From: Lawsonibacter sp900766145
GTDB taxonomy: Bacteria > Bacillota > Clostridia > Oscillospirales > Oscillospiraceae
Assembly (NCBI RefSeq): GCF_030372275.1
Contig: NZ_JAUDDJ010000002.1
Length of the DNA: 64,000 nucleotides
Reading direction: 5' to 3' (one strand)
Shown here: in pieces, positions 1-8,528 of the stretch
Position numbering within the stretch: the first letter of the stretch is position 1
Layout: every line of letters starts with the position of its first letter
Translations under genes and position numbers: made by a program
Notes under the pieces: generated by a model
Database searches by the model: none
Told to the model about the DNA's origin: nothing
Seen by the model: the letters and a program-made list of their open reading frames with translations, nothing else

Positions 1-16
1 TGATGCGTCTCTGGCC

Positions 17-940
17 TCAGCCCACTGTCACCGGGTGTCCGGACAGATAGTTGGCCGCCGACATCCGCCGGGAGCCGGGGGCCTGGATTTCTGTCAAGCG
101 AATCACCTTGCCATCTCCACAGGCCACGTCAATTCCCGCCTTATTGGCGGCAAGAATGGTCCCTGCTGCCTTGCCGGTCTCGATCCCCGGCTCCTCCACG
201 GCAAAGACCTTGATGGTGTCTCCCAAAATGTCAGTGGAGGTGGCGGGCCAGGGGGTCAGTCCCCGGACCTGGTCGTGAATTTCCTTGGCGCTGCGGCTCC
301 AGTCAATGGGGCTCAGCGCCCGGGACAGCATGGGGGCCAGGGTGGCCTGGCTGTGGTCCTGGGGGGTACGCTGGGCGGTACCGGCGGCAATGTCGGCCAC
401 CACCTTCACCAGCAGCTCCCCGCCCAACTGGGCCAGGCGATCATGGACCGCCTCCACATTCTCGTTGGGGTCGATGGGGGTCTTCACCTGGTCGATGATG
501 TCCCCCGCGTCCAGCTCGGTAGCCATGTGCATGATGGTCACGCCGGTCTCCTTCTCCCCGTTGATCACCGCCCAGTTGATGGGGGCGGCCCCCCGGTACT
601 TGGGCAGAAGAGAAGAATGGACATTGATGCACCCCTTGGGGGGCAGAGCCAGAATGTCGTCGGGCAGGATGCGGCCGTAGGCCGCCACCACAATGAGCTC
701 GGGATCCAGCTCCTGGAGCTGGGCCAGGGCAGTGCCGTCCCGCAGCTTGGTGGGCTGGAAGACGGGGATGTTGTGGCTCTGGGCACACACCTTTACCGCC
801 GGGGGCTGGAGCTTATTTTGGTGCCGCCCCACCGGCTTATCCGGCTGGCAGAACACTCCGCACACCTCATGGCCCGCCGCCACCAGGGCCTCCAGGGAGG
901 GAACGGCGAAGTCGGGGGTGCCCATGAAGACGATTCTCAT
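17..940 (-). CDS. fmt: Methionyl-tRNA formyltransferase
   Basis: Transfers a formyl group from 10-formyltetrahydrofolate to the amino group of Met-tRNAfMet, making the initiator tRNA for translation. The 307-residue length is standard. The N-terminus has the Rossmann-type formyltransferase start (MRIVFMGTPDFAVP), and the signature HSSLLPKYRGAAP with the conserved Asn-x-His pair lies around residues 105-120. The C-terminal third is the smaller tRNA-binding domain. It overlaps the upstream deformylase gene def by 4 bases, the usual translational coupling of these two initiator-Met functions. It is the last gene of the leftward run that fits in the window; the next gene is beyond the left edge. 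Confidence 0.97.
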   Translation of the reverse strand: MRIVFMGTPDFAVPSLEALVAAGHEVCGVFCQPDKPVGRHQNKLQPPAVKVCAQSHNIPVFQPTKLRDGTALAQLQELDPELIVVAAYGRILPDDILALPPKGCINVHSSLLPKYRGAAPINWAVINGEKETGVTIMHMATELDAGDIIDQVKTPIDPNENVEAVHDRLAQLGGELLVKVVADIAAGTAQRTPQDHSQATLAPMLSRALSPIDWSRSAKEIHDQVRGLTPWPATSTDILGDTIKVFAVEEPGIETGKAAGTILAANKAGIDVACGDGKVIRLTEIQAPGSRRMSAANYLSGHPVTVG

Positions 941-1440
941 TCCTGCTCCTCCTCGGCCTGCTGGTCCATCAGCTCGTCCAGCTCCTCGCTGTTGTAGAGC
1001 TTGTCGGTCAGCTCGGTGTACAGGTGGCCGTCCAGGTGGGCCAGCTCGTGGCAGAAGCAGCGAGCGGTCAGACCGGTGCCCTCCGCCTCATACTCCCGGC
1101 CAAAGCGGTCCTGGGCCTTCACCTTCACCCACTCGGGGCGCTTCACAAAGCCCCACAGGCCGGGCACAGACAGGCAGCCCTCCAGGCCGTCCTGCTCCCC
1201 CTGCTGGGCCACGATCTCCGGGTTTACCAGCTCCAGCACCTCGTCTGCCTCGTTGATGACGATAACGACCCGGCGCAGAATGCCCACCTGAGGGGCAGCC
1301 AGACCCACGCCTCCGGCCTCGGCCAGAGTCTCCTTCATGTCGTCGATCAGATCCCACAGCTTCTGGTCAAATTTGGTCACGGGGTGGCACACCTTGGTCA
1401 GGGCGCTCTCCCCACGGGTCAAAATCTCTCTTACGGCCAT
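937..1440 (-). CDS. def: Peptide deformylase
   Basis: Metal hydrolase that removes the formyl group from the N-terminal Met of new proteins. All three family motifs are visible: GVGLAAPQVG (motif I), EGCLSVPG with the metal-binding Cys (motif II) and HELAH (motif III, HExxH). The usual fourth residue Asp of HExDH is Ala here, which leaves the metal ligands intact. I chose the second of two in-frame ATGs: the AAGGAGG at 1450-1456 lies 9 bases from the ATG at 1440 but only 3 from the ATG at 1446. The protein is then 167 residues. It sits between priA and fmt, the common Firmicutes order. Confidence 0.95.
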   Translation of the reverse strand: MAVREILTRGESALTKVCHPVTKFDQKLWDLIDDMKETLAEAGGVGLAAPQVGILRRVVIVINEADEVLELVNPEIVAQQGEQDGLEGCLSVPGLWGFVKRPEWVKVKAQDRFGREYEAEGTGLTARCFCHELAHLDGHLYTELTDKLYNSEELDELMDQQAEEEQE

Positions 1441-1468
1441 AGCCATTTTCCTCCTTTATTTCCTTCCC

Positions 1469-3922
1469 TCAATAGGGATTCAAATCTCCGTAAACCGAAA
1501 TACCCCGGTTTTCCCGGTCCTGATGGGCCTGGGCGATGAGCCGGCCCAGCAGCTCCCGCACACCCCGGCAGTTCTTGGTGGACAGGGTCAGGCGGTAGCG
1601 ATAGCGGTTATTCACCTTGGCCACCGCCGCCGGGGCGGGCCCCAGCAGCTCCCACTCCTGGTTCAGATGAGCCAGCGCCCCCTCCAGGGCCTGGCGCAGC
1701 TTCACACAGCACCGCAGCACCCCCGTCTCCTCCGGCCCGGAGGCGGTGAGGACGAACACGTCCCGGAAGGGGGGCTCCCGGCGCAGGCGGCGCAGCTGAA
1801 TCTCCTGCTGGTAGAAGTGCTCGTAGTCCTGGCGGGCGGCAAAGCGGATGACATCGTGGTCGGGGGTGAAGGTCTGAATCACCGCCCGGCCGGTCTTTTC
1901 CCCCCGGCCTGCCCGGCCCACCACCTGGGTGAGCAGCGAGAAGGTCCGCTCCCCGGCCCGGAAGTCGTCCATGAACAGGGACTGGTCGGCCAGCACCACA
2001 CCAACCAGGGTCACATTTTCAAAATCTAACCCCTTGGCCACCATCTGGGTGCCCAACAGGATAGGTGCCTTGCCGGAGCGGAACTGCTCCAGAATCTTCT
2101 CGTGGGAGTGGGCGGCGGTGACAGTGTCTGAGTCCATCCGCAGCACCTCCACCCCAGGAAAGCGCTCCTCCAGCTCCTCCTGCACCCGCTGGGTGCCCAC
2201 ACCGATGAAGTTAAGCTTCCCGCCGCAGGCGGGACAGGCGTGGGGCAGAGGCTGGGAAAAGCCGCAGTAGTGGCACATGAGCCGCCCGTTAGCTGAGTGG
2301 TAGGTGAGCTTCACCGAGCACCGGGGGCACTGGGGCACCTCACCGCACTCCCCGCAGGACACCATGCGGCTGGCCCCCCGACGGTTGAGAAGCAGGATGG
2401 TCTGCTCCCCCCGGGTCAGGTTGTCCCCAATCTCCCGGGCCAGCAGGCCGCTGATGGCTCCCCCGTTGCCCTCCCGCAGTTCCTCCTTCAGGTCCACGAT
2501 ATGGACCTGGGGCAGGGCTTTCTGGTTGTACCGCTGGGTGAGGGTAAATTGGTGGTAGACCCCCTCCCGGGCGCTGTACATGGTCTCCACCGCCGGAGTG
2601 GCAGACCCCAGCACCAGCAGGGCATTCTCCTGCACGCAGCGGTACTTGGCCACGTCCCGGGCGTGGTAGCGGGGGGTGTTCTCCGACTTGTAGCTTCCCT
2701 CCTGCTCCTCGTCCAGAATGAGCAGGGACAGGTTCCGCAGCGGAGCAAACACCGCCGAGCGGGTACCGATAACCACCCGGGCCTTGCCGCTCCGGGCCCG
2801 CTTCCACTCGTCATACCGCTCCCCGGCGGGCAGGGAGCTGTGAAGCACCGCGATCTCCTGCCCAAAGTGGGCGGCAAACACCCGCAGCAGCTGGGGCGTC
2901 AGGGCGATCTCGGGCACCAGCACCATAGCGCTGCCCCCCCGGTCCAGCACCTGCTGAATGAGGCGGATGTACACCTGGGTCTTGCCGCTGCCCGTCACTC
3001 CGTAAAGGAGGGCCACGGCGGGCTTCTCCGCCCGGCAGAGCCGGTCCAGCCCCTCCAGGGCTGCCTGCTGCTCCTCATTGAGCTGAGGCAGTGGCTTAGG
3101 AGGCACGTCGTCCAGCTGGACCCGGCGGAACACCTCCTGCTGCTCCAGGGTGAGGATGCCGCTCTTCTCCAGGGATTTGATGGTTGGCATAGAGGCCCCG
3201 GTGAAGTAACACAATTCTTTTGCACTGGCCGCCCCCAGCTGACAGAGCAGCTCGGTGACCGAGTAGCGCAGGGGCGCGGTCTTCCGCCGGGGGGTAACCA
3301 GGGCCATGGCCTCCTCCGAGGGCATGGCCAGCACCGCCAGCTTCTCCGTCTTGTCCCCCACGCCCCGCTGGGCGCTGGTGACGATCTCCGCTGCTCCCCG
3401 TTCCACCAGATAGCGGATGGCCGGGGCGGGGTCCTTGGGGCCAAAGCCCGCCCGGATCTGTTCCATCTCCCCCTGGCCGTCCCAGACCAGCAGCATCTCC
3501 ACCAGCTTTGTGGCCGCCACGGAACCCTGAGAGGCCTCATAGGCCACCTCCCGGTCCGCGGTCAGCTTCACGCAGTCCCGCAGAGCGTAGTAGAGCCCGG
3601 CGGGCAGCATGGCCTTCACCGCGTCGTACACGGTACAGAAGTACCGCTCCCGCATCCAAAGGGCCATCTGGAGGCCGTGGCGGTCCAGCACTGGCTCCTC
3701 GTCCAGGGCGGCGGTGACGGCCTTCAGTCCGCCCCCCGACTCCTGTTGGTGTAACGCCAGCACGATACCGTCCGATCCCCGGTTGCCCGCTCCGAAGGGG
3801 ACCAACACCCTCATCCCCGGCCGCAGCCGGTCCTCCAGGGCGGCGGGGACCAGGTAGTCATAGGGCTTGTCAATGGCGTAGACCGCCTTGGATACGGCGA
3901 CCTTGGCCACCACGCACCCCAT
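1469..3922 (-). CDS. priA: Primosomal replication restart helicase PriA
   Basis: DNA helicase that reloads the replisome at stalled forks. The 817-residue protein has an N-terminal DNA-binding region (GNRGSDGIVLAL), a DEAD-like helicase core with Walker A GVTGSGKTQVY around residue 310, and helicase C-terminal motifs (GTQMVAKGLDFENVTLVG and a QVVGRAGRG). Between the helicase lobes are eight cysteines in CxxC pairs (CGECGEVPQCPRC, then CHYCGF and CPACGG) that bind two zinc ions in PriA. The Walker B box reads DEEQ where many PriA proteins have DEEH. A strong AAGGAGG precedes the ATG. It lies downstream of rpoZ; coaBC, often found between these two genes in Firmicutes, is missing here. Confidence 0.97.
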   Translation of the reverse strand: MGCVVAKVAVSKAVYAIDKPYDYLVPAALEDRLRPGMRVLVPFGAGNRGSDGIVLALHQQESGGGLKAVTAALDEEPVLDRHGLQMALWMRERYFCTVYDAVKAMLPAGLYYALRDCVKLTADREVAYEASQGSVAATKLVEMLLVWDGQGEMEQIRAGFGPKDPAPAIRYLVERGAAEIVTSAQRGVGDKTEKLAVLAMPSEEAMALVTPRRKTAPLRYSVTELLCQLGAASAKELCYFTGASMPTIKSLEKSGILTLEQQEVFRRVQLDDVPPKPLPQLNEEQQAALEGLDRLCRAEKPAVALLYGVTGSGKTQVYIRLIQQVLDRGGSAMVLVPEIALTPQLLRVFAAHFGQEIAVLHSSLPAGERYDEWKRARSGKARVVIGTRSAVFAPLRNLSLLILDEEQEGSYKSENTPRYHARDVAKYRCVQENALLVLGSATPAVETMYSAREGVYHQFTLTQRYNQKALPQVHIVDLKEELREGNGGAISGLLAREIGDNLTRGEQTILLLNRRGASRMVSCGECGEVPQCPRCSVKLTYHSANGRLMCHYCGFSQPLPHACPACGGKLNFIGVGTQRVQEELEERFPGVEVLRMDSDTVTAAHSHEKILEQFRSGKAPILLGTQMVAKGLDFENVTLVGVVLADQSLFMDDFRAGERTFSLLTQVVGRAGRGEKTGRAVIQTFTPDHDVIRFAARQDYEHFYQQEIQLRRLRREPPFRDVFVLTASGPEETGVLRCCVKLRQALEGALAHLNQEWELLGPAPAAVAKVNNRYRYRLTLSTKNCRGVRELLGRLIAQAHQDRENRGISVYGDLNPY

Positions 3923-4024
3923 GCTTTCTCCCTCCTTGCAAGCTCAAGAAAGGGCGGAACAACGGCGCGCTTGGGTCCATTGCTCCCGCCCTCTCTCCTT
4001 TCTGTGTCTGGGGCTGAGAAATCC

Positions 4025-4228
4025 TCAGCCTACCTGCTCCAGCCGCTCGTCCAGCTTGCCGTCGGCCACCTCCTGGATGGCAATGCTCACCGGCTTGTCG
4101 TCCAGGGGCTCCCCGGCCATCTCCGCCTCGCTGGCGATCTCACGGGCCCGGCTGGCCACCACATTCACCAGCTGATAACGGCTGGGTACCTTCTTAAGCA
4201 GGTCTCTCATAGCAGGATAGAGCATCAT
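4025..4228 (-). CDS. rpoZ: DNA-directed RNA polymerase omega subunit
   Basis: Small 67-residue subunit that helps assemble RNA polymerase by holding the beta-prime C-terminus. The core YQLVNVVASRAREIA and the following DKPVSIAIQEVADGK match the omega fold. Its start overlaps the gmk stop by 4 bases (ATGA), and it is followed by priA. Position after gmk is the standard Firmicutes arrangement. Two adjacent Met codons leave a one-residue uncertainty in the start. Confidence 0.94.
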   Translation of the reverse strand: MMLYPAMRDLLKKVPSRYQLVNVVASRAREIASEAEMAGEPLDDKPVSIAIQEVADGKLDERLEQVG

Positions 4229-4842
4229 AACGCAAAAACTCCTTCATAAATAGATTTCCGGTTCTCCACGCGGCACTGTGCGGCGGTCAGGATGGACTCG
4301 ATCTCCGAGACCGCGTTGGATACCTTGTCGTTGATAACCAAATAGTCGTACTTGGAAATTTCCGTGGCCTCCTGGCGGGCCTTCTCCAGCCGTCCCTGGA
4401 TCACTTCCTCGCTGTCGGTGTGACGGCCATGGAGGCGGCGGGAGAGCTCCTCAAAGGAGGGCGGGATAATGAAAATAAACAGGGCGTCGGGGCAGCGGGA
4501 GCGCACCTTGGCCGCCCCCTGGACCTCGATATCCAGCAGCACATCGATGCCGGCGTCCAACTTCTCCTGGATCGTCTTCAGCGAGGTGCCGTAGTAGTTG
4601 CTGACATACTCGGCATACTCCAGCAGCTCGTCCCGCTGGATCATGCCCTCAAACTCCTCCCGGGAGACGAAGTTGTAGTTCACTCCGTTCTGCTCCCCCA
4701 CCCGGGGCTGGCGGGTGGTATAGGAAACCGAGAAATAGATGTCTCTCCGCTGCCCCAGCAGCTCGGCAATCACCGTGCTCTTTCCCACCCCGGAGGGGCC
4801 GGAGAGGACGATGAGCTGTCCTTTCTCTTTCTTTCGGATCAT
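4225..4842 (-). CDS. gmk: Guanylate kinase
   Basis: Phosphorylates GMP to GDP with ATP in purine nucleotide synthesis. The 205-residue length is typical. The P-loop GPSGVGKST is at residues 15-23, the GMP-binding segment includes SYTTRQPRVGE and GVNYNFVS, and the lid region carries RRLHGRHTDSEEVI. It overlaps remA upstream and rpoZ downstream by 4 bases each, so the three genes are translated as a coupled block. Confidence 0.97.
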   Translation of the reverse strand: MIRKKEKGQLIVLSGPSGVGKSTVIAELLGQRRDIYFSVSYTTRQPRVGEQNGVNYNFVSREEFEGMIQRDELLEYAEYVSNYYGTSLKTIQEKLDAGIDVLLDIEVQGAAKVRSRCPDALFIFIIPPSFEELSRRLHGRHTDSEEVIQGRLEKARQEATEISKYDYLVINDKVSNAVSEIESILTAAQCRVENRKSIYEGVFAL

Positions 4843-5102
4843 TCCGCTTCCTCCTCTGCGTTGTCCTTCTCCCCTGCCGCCCGGTTCGCCACCGTCTCTG
4901 GCTGCAGGGCGGACAGGACCAGATGGTCGTTGTCCATAATCAGCACCGCCCGGGTGCGCCGACCGTAAGTGGCATCGATGAGCACGCCCCGGTCCCGGGC
5001 CTCCTGGACCATACGCTTAATGGGGGCGGATTCGGGGCTGACGATGGCGATGAGCCGCCCGGCGGAGATCATATTGCCAAATCCAATGTTGATCAGCTTC
5101 AC
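4839..5102 (-). CDS. remA: RemA/DUF370-type DNA-binding regulator
   Basis: Small protein of the RemA (DUF370) family. In Bacillus subtilis RemA is a DNA-binding activator of biofilm matrix and osmoprotection genes and forms ring-like oligomers. The characteristic N-terminus MKLINIGFGNMI, the SPESAPIKR segment and the Ala-Thr-x-Gly-Arg-Arg-x-Arg-Ala motif (ATYGRRTRAVLI) are all present. The last 20 residues are an acidic tail (AGEKDNAEEEAE) that is not needed for the fold. The position between yicC and gmk is the classic one. The actual target genes in this organism cannot be read from the window. Confidence 0.9.
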   Translation of the reverse strand: MKLINIGFGNMISAGRLIAIVSPESAPIKRMVQEARDRGVLIDATYGRRTRAVLIMDNDHLVLSALQPETVANRAAGEKDNAEEEAE

Positions 5103-5114
5103 CCACGGGCCTCC

Positions 5115-5993
5115 TTACTCAATGTTCTGCACCTGCTCCCGGATCTTCTCGATCTCGGCCTTGATATCCACCACATGGCGTGCGATATCAATGTCGCTGC
5201 ACTTGGAGCCGATGGTGTTGGCCTCCCGGTTGAACTCCTGAATGAGGAAGTCCAGCTTGCGCCCGGTGGCGCCCCCCTGCTCCAGCATGTGCCGCAGCTG
5301 GCCGATGTGGCTGCGCAGGCGCACCGTCTCCTCGTCCACCGCCACCTTGTCGGCGAAGATAGCCGCCTCGGTGAGGATCCGGGCCGGGTCCAGCTGGGTG
5401 TTGGAGAGCACCTCGTTCATCCGGGCCTCCAGCTTGGCGCGGTACTCGGCCACCGTCTGGGGAGAGCGCTCCTCCACCAGGCCCACCAGCTCCTCAATGC
5501 GGGCAGCACGGGAGAGCACGTCAGCCTCCAGCCGCGCCCCTTCCCGGGTGCGCATCTGGTCGAAGTCGGCAAGGGCCCGGTCCAGCACGGCACAGATGTC
5601 CTGGGCCCGCTGCTCCACGTCCTCCTCCGCCTTTTCCGCCAACAGCACGTCGGGGAACCGGGACAGCAGGGACACAGAGATGTCCTTGGACAGGCCGTAG
5701 CGCTCAGCCAGCTGGGTAAGGGCGGCGTAGTAGCCGTCGGCCAGGGGCTGGTTCACCGATACCTGGACCTGTTCGCCGCCGGTGGAATCCAGGGTGACGA
5801 ATACGTCCACCTTTCCCCGGGAAATGGTGTTCTGCACCCGGCTTTTGATGGTCTCCTCCGCAAAGAGGTAGAGCCGGGGCATACGGACATTGCAGTCCAA
5901 GTAGCGGTTATTTACCGAACGCAGCTCCACCGTGATGGTGCAGCCGTTGAGGGTATCCTCTGCCCGGCCGTAGCCGGTCATACTTTTGACCAT
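5115..5993 (-). CDS. yicC: YicC/YloC family endoribonuclease
   Basis: Member of the YicC/YloC family; the Escherichia coli protein is an endoribonuclease acting in small-RNA turnover. The N-terminal signature VKSMTGYGRAE and the C-terminal block (KLDFLIQEFNREANTIGSK followed by VDIKAEIEKIREQVQNIE) are the two conserved family regions. The middle is a long, charged, helical segment. I place the start at the ATG at 5993 because AAGGAA at 6003-6008 lies 9 bases upstream; an in-frame GTG at 6002 would touch the ribosome binding site. It is 12 bases upstream of remA. Confidence 0.93.
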   Translation of the reverse strand: MVKSMTGYGRAEDTLNGCTITVELRSVNNRYLDCNVRMPRLYLFAEETIKSRVQNTISRGKVDVFVTLDSTGGEQVQVSVNQPLADGYYAALTQLAERYGLSKDISVSLLSRFPDVLLAEKAEEDVEQRAQDICAVLDRALADFDQMRTREGARLEADVLSRAARIEELVGLVEERSPQTVAEYRAKLEARMNEVLSNTQLDPARILTEAAIFADKVAVDEETVRLRSHIGQLRHMLEQGGATGRKLDFLIQEFNREANTIGSKCSDIDIARHVVDIKAEIEKIREQVQNIE

Positions 5994-6070
5994 GGGGGTC
6001 ACTTCCTTATGTTATGGATTGTACCCGGCTTTGTGTCAGCCAACCCGCCGCCGGGAAAAAGGGCGCCGCC

Positions 6071-6601
6071 TTACCGTCCCCGTCCGGGGCGCAGGCGCAC
6101 CATCACCGCCCCAATGAGGCGGCTCAAACCGATATCGTAGATAAGAAATACCACATTGCCCACCAGATAGACCAGCCAGGTCTTCTCCCCGATCCACTGG
6201 GGCAGGGCGGGAAGAAACAGGGAGCGGAAGACAAACCAGCAGATGCTCAGGGCCAGATTGAGGAAGGCAAACTTCCCGACCCACTCTACCACCCGGCTCT
6301 TCACGTTCTCCATGCGGCTCTTCACCGTGGGGTACAGCCCCAAAAAGCACAGGTACATCAGGGCCACGCCCTTGTCCGGCAGCAGCAGAAGGCCCAACAC
6401 CGAGGCCGCCGCCCAGCACAGAAGGCCGGCCGCCCGGCCTGCCGCGATGACTGCCCCAATAGGGAACAGGCCCGCCGCCGCCGTCAGCCCCAGCTTTCCT
6501 GTGGGGAAAAAGCAGGCCAGCCACATCACGGCCAGACTGCCCGCGGCCAGCACGCCGCCCAGCGCTGTGCGCCGGGTGGAATCAGACGCCCGCCCGGCCA
6601 T
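6071..6601 (-). CDS. Hypothetical integral membrane protein
   Basis: 176-residue protein of unknown function with about five predicted membrane segments, separated by short charged loops. The C-terminus is basic (RLRPGRGR). The start was set at the ATG at 6601, one base after the TGA of the DnaJ-domain gene, instead of an upstream in-frame ATG that would overlap that gene by about 80 bases. I see no enzymatic motif. Its place downstream of DUF5685 and the DnaJ-domain gene suggests the three act together, but this is only context. Confidence 0.75.
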   Translation of the reverse strand: MAGRASDSTRRTALGGVLAAGSLAVMWLACFFPTGKLGLTAAAGLFPIGAVIAAGRAAGLLCWAAASVLGLLLLPDKGVALMYLCFLGLYPTVKSRMENVKSRVVEWVGKFAFLNLALSICWFVFRSLFLPALPQWIGEKTWLVYLVGNVVFLIYDIGLSRLIGAVMVRLRPGRGR

Positions 6602-6602
6602 G

Positions 6603-7205
6603 TCAGTTACACCCTCCGCACAGGCACTGCCAGCACAGCAGGGCGGTACAGCAGTCCATGCTGTCGATGCCGCCTCCGGAGGCATAGGGCCGGTAGGCCT
6701 GGCCTCCCCGCTGCATCATGTTCAGGGCCTGGCGGTACTCCATGTTGTTAGGCTCCATCTGGACGGCCAAGCTGTAATTCTGCATGGCCTCATCCAGCCA
6801 GCCCCGGCGGTAGGCAATGCTTCCCCGAAGGAAATACCACTCGCCCCCGTGCTGAGGCATCTCGTCCAGCAGCCGCTCGGCGGTGTTCAGGTCCCCCATG
6901 TTGATGAGGTTGCGCACCCGGGCATAGGTGGGGTTGCCGCTGTACTGCTGTTGCTGCTGGTAGCCACCCTGGTAGCCGCCGGAGGAGGAACTGCTCTGAT
7001 AGCTGCCGCCTCCGCCGCTGCGCTGCTTCTGGATGGCCTCGTAGGCCTCGTTGATCTCTTTCATCTTCTCCTCCGCCAGGTCGGCCAGAGGATTGTCCAC
7101 GTAGTTGTCCGGATGGTACTTCCGGGCCAGCTCCCGGTAGGCCTTTTTGATCTCCTGATCGCTGGCATTGGAACTGACGCCTAAGACGGTGTAGGGATCT
7201 CTCAT
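6603..7205 (-). CDS. DnaJ-domain protein with TPR-like and Cys-rich C-terminus
   Basis: About 200 residues. Residues 1-60 are a J domain with the diagnostic HPD (KYHPDNY), which stimulates Hsp70 ATPase. A Gly/Ser/Tyr/Gln-rich linker follows, then a helical segment resembling one or two TPR units (AERLLDEMPQHGGEWYFLRG and the next helix pair), and finally a tail with six Cys residues (DCCTALLCWQCLCGGC). The start is the ATG forming an ATGA overlap with the upstream DUF5685 stop; a longer in-frame ATG also exists at 7220. It lacks the zinc-finger and substrate domains of true DnaJ, so it is a specialised J-protein, not the housekeeping chaperone. Confidence 0.85.
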   Translation of the reverse strand: MRDPYTVLGVSSNASDQEIKKAYRELARKYHPDNYVDNPLADLAEEKMKEINEAYEAIQKQRSGGGGSYQSSSSSGGYQGGYQQQQQYSGNPTYARVRNLINMGDLNTAERLLDEMPQHGGEWYFLRGSIAYRRGWLDEAMQNYSLAVQMEPNNMEYRQALNMMQRGGQAYRPYASGGGIDSMDCCTALLCWQCLCGGCN

Positions 7206-8074
7206 TGATCTTGTCTCCATATCGTTTGTTTTTGGATCTGCTTCCAGCTGCCTTCAAAGACAGCCCGCTGCACCAGAGGCAGGCCCAGGTACAGGATATT
7301 CTCAATGACCGGCCAACGTCTGCCAAAGGACAGCAGCTGGGCGGCGGAATACATTCGGTTGAGGGAGTGATTCAAGGTGCGTTCCAGGGCCTCCCGGTCT
7401 CCCTGGGGACCAAAACGGGCAGCCACCGGGTTATAGCGCCCTGCCTGAGCGTCCTCCTCCAGGTCGTCCTGGGCGTCGATGAGGTAGATCCACCGCCCCA
7501 GGTGGTAGAGAAGCTCCTCCAGCGGCCGGTCCCGCAGCGGGTCGCCCGTGGAGGGGGCCGCCGCCTGAAGCAGGCGGGCAAAGGTATCGGCCGTCCGGTC
7601 CATGGAGGGGCATTTCTCCCCCTCCAGGGTGTTCAGCTCCTCAAGGCAGGTCCGCACCGCCCCGTCAAAGTCGGGACAGCGGCGGGACGCCTTTTTGTAG
7701 GCCCGGTACAGCAGCACCGCCAGTCCCCGAGCGGGCAGCCCCTTCCAGAACCCCTCATCCCGGATCTTGTCCTTGAGCTGCCACCAGGTGAGCACCACGC
7801 TCTCGTCCGCCGCCCGCTCCAGGGCGGGGCTGGCGGGGCACATGGTCTTTTTCAAGCAGGGATTGACCGAGCAGCGCTTGCGGCAAGGGGCGTAGGGCTC
7901 CTCCTCCGGGGTGAGCAGCAGGGCCAGAAAAGTGAAGTCGTAGTTGAGAAACCAGGTGGACGTCCAGCCGCACCGCTCCTTCATGCACCGGCACAGCCCG
8001 CAGTAGACCGCCCGGTACAAGTCAAAGTCCCGGCACTTCAGCTCGTCCCGCACCGGCCTGACATAGCCGAACAT
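7202..8074 (-). CDS. DUF5685 family protein
   Basis: 290 residues, recognised as DUF5685 from the start MFGYVRPVRDELK followed by the Cys-rich YCGLCRCMKERCG segment near residues 28-42 and a second Cys cluster (CRKRCSVNPCLKK). The rest is helical with the motif YLIDAQDDLEEDAQAGRYNP, which resembles the Asp-rich helix of an all-alpha fold. Function is not established. It overlaps the following DnaJ-domain gene by 4 bases and follows the RseC-like gene by 10 bases. The Cys pairs suggest metal or Fe-S binding, which is inference. Confidence 0.82.
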   Translation of the reverse strand: MFGYVRPVRDELKCRDFDLYRAVYCGLCRCMKERCGWTSTWFLNYDFTFLALLLTPEEEPYAPCRKRCSVNPCLKKTMCPASPALERAADESVVLTWWQLKDKIRDEGFWKGLPARGLAVLLYRAYKKASRRCPDFDGAVRTCLEELNTLEGEKCPSMDRTADTFARLLQAAAPSTGDPLRDRPLEELLYHLGRWIYLIDAQDDLEEDAQAGRYNPVAARFGPQGDREALERTLNHSLNRMYSAAQLLSFGRRWPVIENILYLGLPLVQRAVFEGSWKQIQKQTIWRQDQ

Positions 8075-8084
8075 GCCCGGCCCC

Positions 8085-8501
8085 TCAGAACTGGCGCAGG
8101 ATGGTAAACTCCGGCTCCTGCCGGCGGGTCACCGCCCGGTTCACCAGTACGGCGGGAAGGAAACCCACCACCAGGCCTAAGCCAGCCATACCTACCGAGG
8201 GCATCTCACCCATTCCCAGCGCCTTGCCCAGCAAATAACCCAGGACCAGGAACACGCAGGGAATGGCAAAGATGAGCAGGGCAATGCCGATGGAGCTGCC
8301 GGAGGTAGCCTCCACCTCCACCCGCTCTCCGGGCTTGGCCCCAATGGGATTGCTGGCCAGGGCCAGAATCTCCCCCTGGGGCTTCTGCATGCAGCCTGCG
8401 CAGTCTCCCCCGCAGCTGAGCCCACACTCCACCTGGCGCAGCAGAGAGACCTCTACCACACCAGAGCGAACTTCTTTTTTCACGATGGCACTTTGATTCA
8501 T
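8085..8501 (-). CDS. rseC: SoxR-reducing-system RseC family protein
   Basis: 138-residue membrane protein of the RseC/MucC family. The N-terminal soluble part carries four cysteines, C26, C30, C34 and C37 (ECGLSCGGDCAGC), typical of the family and likely binding a metal or Fe-S centre. Two membrane helices follow (about residues 70-90 and 100-120). In proteobacteria RseC works with the Rnf-type electron-transfer complex to reduce SoxR; in Clostridia the partner is unknown. GGAGG lies 12 bases before the ATG. It directly follows cdaR. Confidence 0.85.
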   Translation of the reverse strand: MNQSAIVKKEVRSGVVEVSLLRQVECGLSCGGDCAGCMQKPQGEILALASNPIGAKPGERVEVEATSGSSIGIALLIFAIPCVFLVLGYLLGKALGMGEMPSVGMAGLGLVVGFLPAVLVNRAVTRRQEPEFTILRQF

Positions 8502-8528
8502 GATGCTGTTCTGCCTCCAGAAACGAAA

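Noticed and set aside
1440..1446. Two possible start codons for def
   Set aside because: The upstream ATG lies 3 bases from the ribosome binding site, too near for efficient initiation, so the second was used; not treated as a biological finding.
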